DNA of 64,000 nucleotides from contig NC_088201.1 of NCBI RefSeq assembly GCF_037126465.1, positions 24,474,550-24,538,549 on the forward strand, in the 5' to 3' direction. The notes beneath the pieces were generated by a model. The model saw only the letters and a program-made list of their open reading frames with translations, did no database searches and was not told where the DNA came from. The DNA comes from Ornithodoros turicata (Eukaryota > Arthropoda > Arachnida > Ixodida > Argasidae). Numbering within the stretch: the first letter of the stretch is position 1; each line of letters opens with the position of its first letter. Position numbers and translations under genes: made by a program. Shown here one piece after another: positions 58,607-64,000 of the stretch.

Positions 58607-58800
58607 TATCCGGGTTCGAATCCCGGTGCCGGCTGTGCTGTCTGGGGTTTTTCCTGTGTTTTCCTAAGACGCTTTCAGACATATGTCGGCACAGTGCCCT
58701 TAGAAGTCGGCCCAGGACGCACATTCCCCAGGGCGTCAGTCGTGACGTAGCCCGCCTCTGTGAGGCCGACAACGGCGAGCCCTTTCTTCACCACCACCAC
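58607..58800 (+). mobile_element. tRNA-derived SINE, type A, head truncated (copy j)
   Basis: The copy begins just before the B box (GGTTCGAATCC at 58614-58624), runs through the core and GTCGGCCCAGGACGCACATT, and ends with a CACCACCAC tail. CCATTATTAGG before it and CCATTATTTAGG after it are a probable target duplication with one indel. Confidence 0.93.
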
Positions 58801-58854
58801 CATTATTTAGGAAATCCCTTCTATTCCTACTCCGCATCGCTCCCAGTCAATGAG

Positions 58855-58990
58855 AAAGCAGCAACGTGATGTCAGCCACTCCAAAGGAACAACAACAACA
58901 AATACACTGAATCGAAAGGAATCAGGCGGTTGATTACCATGTTTTCGGAAACGTTATCGTAAAGCTTCTACGTTTTCCTAAAACTCCCAT
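58855..58990 (-). repeat. dispersed repeat family Z, copy 3
   Basis: AACGTGATGTCAGCCACTCC, GTTTTCGGAAACGTTATCGT and AGCTTCTACGTTTTCC are inverse to blocks at 36985-37090. An extra ~25 bases with AACAACAACAAATAC separate the first two blocks here. Confidence 0.65.
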
Positions 58991-60624
58991 ACTGTCCTCT
59001 CAGCGAAGCCTAATCAGCGCAGTACCCTAATCAGCGGTAACATGACCCTATGAGAAGACAGTCGTCGTCAAATAAATTGCATGTGATACGTTCACGGCCA
59101 TTTCAATGGCGTGTGTTGTTACGTCAATTTTCTTTCTCAATCTCTATTAAATTTAAATTTAACGGTGCAAATGTCCAGGATAATAATGCCTCTGCTTTGT
59201 TTTTGCGCGTGAAAATTAGTTACATGTGCATAGTTACGCGATTTATTTGTTCTTACACACGCACGAAAAGCGTTGCGGCACAACAGTGTGTTCTACTCAA
59301 ACCGCGACATGCTCGCGACATGCAAAAGCCAACGTGAGGGAAATATGAGCCAAATCTACAAGTTCTGCTTGCGGTTCTGCGGGACTACGTGTCTTGTCCG
59401 CATACATGTGCGCCTGAAAATGTCAAGTTACTTCTTGTATAAACAGTGTTACATAAACAATGTTAACCCGGGTGATATATTACTGTCTAGACTGCAGACA
59501 TTCCACCGCGGCCACTGCACTGCCATTGTTTGACTGCAATCCTTTACAAATCATATTAGGGCCCGAAGGTAGCACGTAGTCGCCCTTCCTTTCCTAGGGC
59601 GGCATTTCTAGGTAGCAGCGAACCTCGCAGGAGCGGTAACCTGCTACGCATGTGCGTATAGAGAACACAACCTGGACAAACGTTGGGGTTGAGTATACGG
59701 CCCGTGTTCGTAAGTTTCTTTTTTTTTTCTTCTTCTTCTTCTTCTTCTTTCTCAATGCTACCGTCCCAGACGATAGTGTCTGCCAGCTGCCAAGCACTTC
59801 CGGGCGTAAATTCGTTTCGCCTGGGAAGGTGTTGCGGAATATTATTTTTATCTATATTGTTAACGGTGTGTACCCACGTGTACGTCTAGGCCACTGCATC
59901 CAAAGTTCAGCCGTCGACTTGTTTCCGAGGGTTAACGTAAAAAGAAGATAGACATTAGAGACACCGTTTGCTTACGTTTCTGTTTACATTACCCTTCACC
60001 GTCGTTTCTTTCATCATTCTTTGTCGTTCGTGAACGACTTTATGTGCTCTCACTTTTACTTGAGATAATACATGTCGGCTGGATTAGATGAGTACAGTCT
60101 TAGTTCTGTTAGTACAGTTAGTACAATTCTCAACGAAAAAAGAAGAAAAAAAAGAAAAGAAGTGCACGTCGGCAGTGCAAGCGATGCATTTAACGAAGCT
60201 AAACTCCTACAAAATACAGGCTTTGTGCGTTTTGTCTAGCGCTTTGCAACAGAACCTCTTTTTCTACACATGCTTTGAACGTTCAGGTCCCGTGTCAATG
60301 AGCCACACTGTGATGGAGAAGTTCGCGAGTGACTTACAGGTGTCAGCGACCCAAGATTTCCCCAATGAATCCCGTTCCCCCAAAATAAACACTTAAATAA
60401 GAATCAAGAACGACATGTTGCGCTTTCAACGAAAGGAGTAAATGCAGAACACAAAACTGGTGTTGTTCTTTCGAAATCCCCATTTTGTATTCACTCAGCC
60501 TACAGATGCGCTGGGCCAACACGCAACGGACACAAGTTACGACTTTTTATGGAAGTATTTTTGATATTATAGTACATTATCATTTATTCACCTTGCACGC
60601 ATTCTATGTGACCAGTTCAGATTA
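58991..60624. other. unassigned spacer
   Basis: A T run followed by a TTC repeat is at about 59719-59751. Frames of 60 to 102 residues show no domain. Confidence 0.4.
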
Positions 60625-60900
60625 GATTAGAAGGACAACGAAAAATATAGGGATGTTAGCCCCGGCGGTCGGGTCTGGCTACTCCAACACTAGAGACTGG
60701 GGAAATACAGCGACTACAAAGGAAACACACGCGCACACAGACACAGACACGCACGCACGCACATAGCAGCGAATCTTAAAAAAAAAGCCAAATAAAGAAA
60801 CCTGGACAACAGGACAAATGAGACACAAACAAGATCAAGGCCTTAAAGGAAGAGAGAGAGATTTGATAGAGATCAGCCTGAACAAATTTCCAAACATATT
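60625..60900 (+). repeat. dispersed repeat family X, copy 5
   Basis: This is the longest copy: AGGGATGTTAGCCCCGGC, GTCTGGCTACTCCAACACTAG, a CA-rich low-complexity part at about 60725-60765, GACAACAGGACAAATGAGAC, AAGATCAAGGCC and GATAGAGATCAGCCT. The order matches 33160-33355. Confidence 0.72.
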
Positions 60901-63900
60901 GGGTCCAGTTAAAGTTGTACTTAGTTGTGTATTTATATTCTTAGCTCTGATGAAAAAACCGTAAATGAACGAACTTCGGATTCAAAGCAACTAGGCTCCA
61001 TTGCGCTTTGTGACTAAAACTTTGCTCCCTTCTCCCTACAAATGCTTCCCAGGAAGTGAAGGCCGCTACAGAACAAATGCCATAGTTTTAGGGGATAATA
61101 TTAGATACCTGGGAATGTATCCAAGGAAAAACTATCGTGTTGAACGTTGAGCCAGATTACAACGACGAAGCTGCTAGTGTTTATAGAGATAGGCAGTTTC
61201 TTATACATTAAAGACACTCGCGTAACCCTTCGATGCACAACTCAACTCAATATATTTTCATTGAAGTATTTCATATAGTAAAGAGTATGAAGCAGAACCA
61301 CTAGCTAAGCTTGCACTTGCATTCCAGTTTTGCGATAACTTTTGTCAGACGTGGGAAATTTTCAAGCTTATGGCTGCAAAGAAGTTTGAGTATTGTACTA
61401 AAGTAATAGAGAGTTTGAGTATTGAGTAAAGTACCATGATATATGACAATGGTATATGAAAGTTGACGGGCGCACAACACAGCCACAGAAACATTAACAA
61501 GCATACAGCACTAGTTAGACAAGACCACGAACATTGTACAAGAGCACTCCCTATTGTTCTGTAGCACTTCATCTCTGAACACAAGCAGTTCCAACATGTC
61601 GAAAATTAGCAACAAAAATCTAAATCTTACCATGAAGCCGGATCGGATTCTTGGAACTAAAATAAAAACCACACACAAAAACTTCCCTTTTCTCCACATC
61701 GTCAGCGTGCGGCATACAATTCGGAGTTATCGAGCCTCCATCACTGACGTAACGCAACCGTATCTGTGGCCACCATATCCATCGGCTCACAGAATATTAT
61801 GCTCTGCTCCTCTTAACGATTTGTTGACAAGAGCGTCTACGCACAATGTCCCGCATCACACGTCAACGGTTAACTAACCAACGACAGGGAGTCGGAACAA
61901 TGTCTACCGCGGCGAACTGCCTGCGGCCCGCTGTCTATTGACGCAGGTTGGGAGGGGAGCCCCGAACTACCTGAATGCTGCTACGGATACCTATAAATTC
62001 TTGTGGCCGACAGTTCAAGGACGGGTACCCCTCCACCAGGCAGAGCACTACAAGCCAATAAAGATGTCTTGGGTCTCCTTTGAGTTTTTATGAGCCAGCC
62101 TCATCGCCAGCACCGATCCTTCGGAAAACGTGTTGGTAGATGACGGCCGGAAGTTCCTTTTGTTCAAATGCAAGGTTGAGGGACATTTTTGTTGCATTAC
62201 ACAGTCATAGCAGCAATTTACACCTCGAGGTCGTCATTATTGGTGCACATTCGAAACAGCTCTCACCATCAACATGTGACGTGCTTCGAACATGTGAGGT
62301 CGACAGGCATAAACTATAGAACAGTGCCGAATGTACCTCGTGATATGTACCATCCTTAAAATTTTGCCTGAGTGTCTATCTCTGCGAGGAGGAGGTCAGC
62401 AAGAAGTGCTAGCATGCTTTGACTACTTTGAACGTACAGACGTAGAGGTCATAACGACTCCGCTCACCTACGCACGCTTGCAAAGCGGTTTCAGAGGCAA
62501 AATAATTTTAGTAATGGTACAAGATGTTATGGATACCGCACTAGCAACACACGAGGCTCGTTTACATGGTAACAACATTACTGCACTACAACTATGTAAA
62601 AACAGGTCGCTAAGAAGGCCACGTGGAATAGTTTACTCTTTCCTTAGCTGAATAGACAGAAGCACGATGCCTCCACAGAGAAGAGCAGCAGCATGAGCAA
62701 AAGCATTCACAGACGCACGAGTGACAGCACTAATTATTATTTTAGAAGAATAACACCACGCGTAGCGTTTACCATCTGCCAAGCATTCGATTAAGCAAAT
62801 TCGATGTCTTTCGGCTAACGAAAGCCTTCGCTGCACTGCTGCCAGCAGCAGTCGTTTGAGGTTTTGCGGCTTGTCTTTAGCGGATACAGGACAACTCATT
62901 CACCCACCGGCGTGGAATTAATCCTTTCAAATCTGTCAGCGTAAGCCCTCCACCGGTCAGACCTTTGAACTCAGAGCTCAGTGTCCTTCTGTCGGGAACC
63001 TGTCCCCGGCCACTCGACATAATGAGGGGTGCTCTCGCTCCTTGGCCGTCAACAGAGGTAGACGCCTAAGAAGCCGTTGAAGCCGAGGAAACATTTCACC
63101 GTGACGCCGAAGAGCATCCAATGCGCTTCGCGGACTACGGTCAGCATTTGCAATTGAAGGACGCCACTTGTCAACGGCTCAATAATCTTTCCGCTCATCG
63201 ACGGAAATGCTTGCGCTAGGTGGCAACAAATGAGATAAACGGGTTGAATGATGAACAACATTGAAGTGAATTTCGCCTCTTCCTCACGCAGGAGACACAA
63301 AGAGAAATGATGAATGACCTACTCCTGTGGGAAAGAGCTGAGTAGGAAGAGCCCTTCTCGTTAGAGTGGCGAAGAAAGGATTTTGCGCGTTTTGAGGCAT
63401 TGTAGTCTTCGCCGCTCTCCACTAAATAGATGCAGTGTACTCATAGGTTTTACAACCGTTAGCGACTTGTTGTTGCTGGTCGTGACGGCCGCATGGTCGT
63501 TTGTCTTTGGAGGCCATGCGTGTAGTTTTAGGAAAAGCTACGGTATGTTGCTTCCTCTTGCACTCTTTGCTGAAAACAAGCCACCAGTACGCGCACCACT
63601 AAGTGCAAAGACGAGCAACACTCGGTTTCTTCCAGTTGCGATTGAGGTTAGGAGCAGTGTGTTGGGGAGCAACTCCCGATAGTGTGTTCAGTTTTCCCCT
63701 GTTCCCCAGCATCTCCTGTAGAGAGCGACCGTTTCCTTTTTCGTTACGAACGTGATTACGCATAGCCTCAGATATAGCGCCTGTTGAATGATATCTACTC
63801 ACTAATAATAATAACAATAATAAAAAAACGCCCAGCAACGGTTGACGAAGTCTTCGGTGCGCGCGACGGGAGTCCACCAGATGCGAGGATAAAGCAAAGC

Positions 63901-64000
63901 ACAAACCTGTACATTCTATTGCCCTATAAACTCACCTCCCGTACAAACAAATGCCGAAAGAGTTTTTATGCTGTGGCCAAGCTCAGGTCTGGTCGGGTTT
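60901..64000. other. unassigned spacer with a possible LTR-like stretch
   Basis: No gene supported. At about 61990-62070 a TATAAAT box is followed by about 65 bases and an AATAAAG signal, the layout of an LTR promoter and polyadenylation site. No LTR partner, primer-binding site or pol frame was seen. A 106-residue frame (62331-62651) has no recognised domain. Confidence 0.35.

Overview
The window reads as nuclear DNA of an animal, most probably a tick (Ixodida). Reasons: long stretches without coding, many tRNA-derived SINE copies that resemble the tick SINE called Ruka (recognised from memory, not searched), many non-autonomous DNA transposons, and one decayed I/R1-type LINE whose polymerase fragments resemble arthropod elements. 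There are no operons, bacterial promoters or viral gene blocks. I found no host protein-coding gene that I can support. Almost every open frame is short, lacks recognisable domains and lies in repeats or AT-rich spacer.

Layout. 0-10 kb: dispersed repeats, a 1.28-kb transposon with iteron-like arrays (1431-2709), a pogo/Tigger-like MITE, SINE copies, and a hAT-like element (4033-5058) that carries a SINE and sits between perfect 8-bp target duplications. 9.4-10.4 kb: degenerate GAGCATGAGTGA-type arrays, partly a 26-bp tandem repeat. 10.5-16.1 kb: two related palindromic elements, a full-length SINE, a broken Harbinger-like transposase fragment, a ~105-bp tandem repeat and a second hAT-like element. 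16-20.4 kb: three TA-flanked inverted-repeat elements of a CAGGGTG-ended group. 20.4-23.3 kb: a minus-strand LINE with reverse transcriptase and RNase H, broken by frameshifts and stops. 24-34 kb: a third hAT-like element, MITEs and long unassigned spacer. 34.9-36.0 kb: a second copy of the 1.28-kb element. 38.5-45.4 kb: a second LINE fragment, a Tigger-like element, and another foldback element with a SINE inside. 47-51.3 kb: two TA-flanked CACT-ended elements, one almost entirely palindromic. 52-57.6 kb: tRNA-like foldbacks and a palindrome flanked by a 12-bp direct repeat. 57.6-64 kb: SINE and dispersed-repeat copies in unassigned spacer.

How the parts relate. The window is a stack of insertions whose order can often be read: SINEs inside DNA transposons, palindromes inside foldback elements, and a LINE abutting a foldback element. 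Nearly all elements are non-autonomous. The only protein-coding mobile remnants are the LINE pol, a second LINE fragment and a Harbinger-like N-terminal fragment, all inactivated. I did not find a convincing new biological system. The best leads are the two-size CCCAAGCAGCAC element family with variable subterminal arrays, the SINE with two different 3' tails, and the palindrome with a 12-bp flanking repeat.
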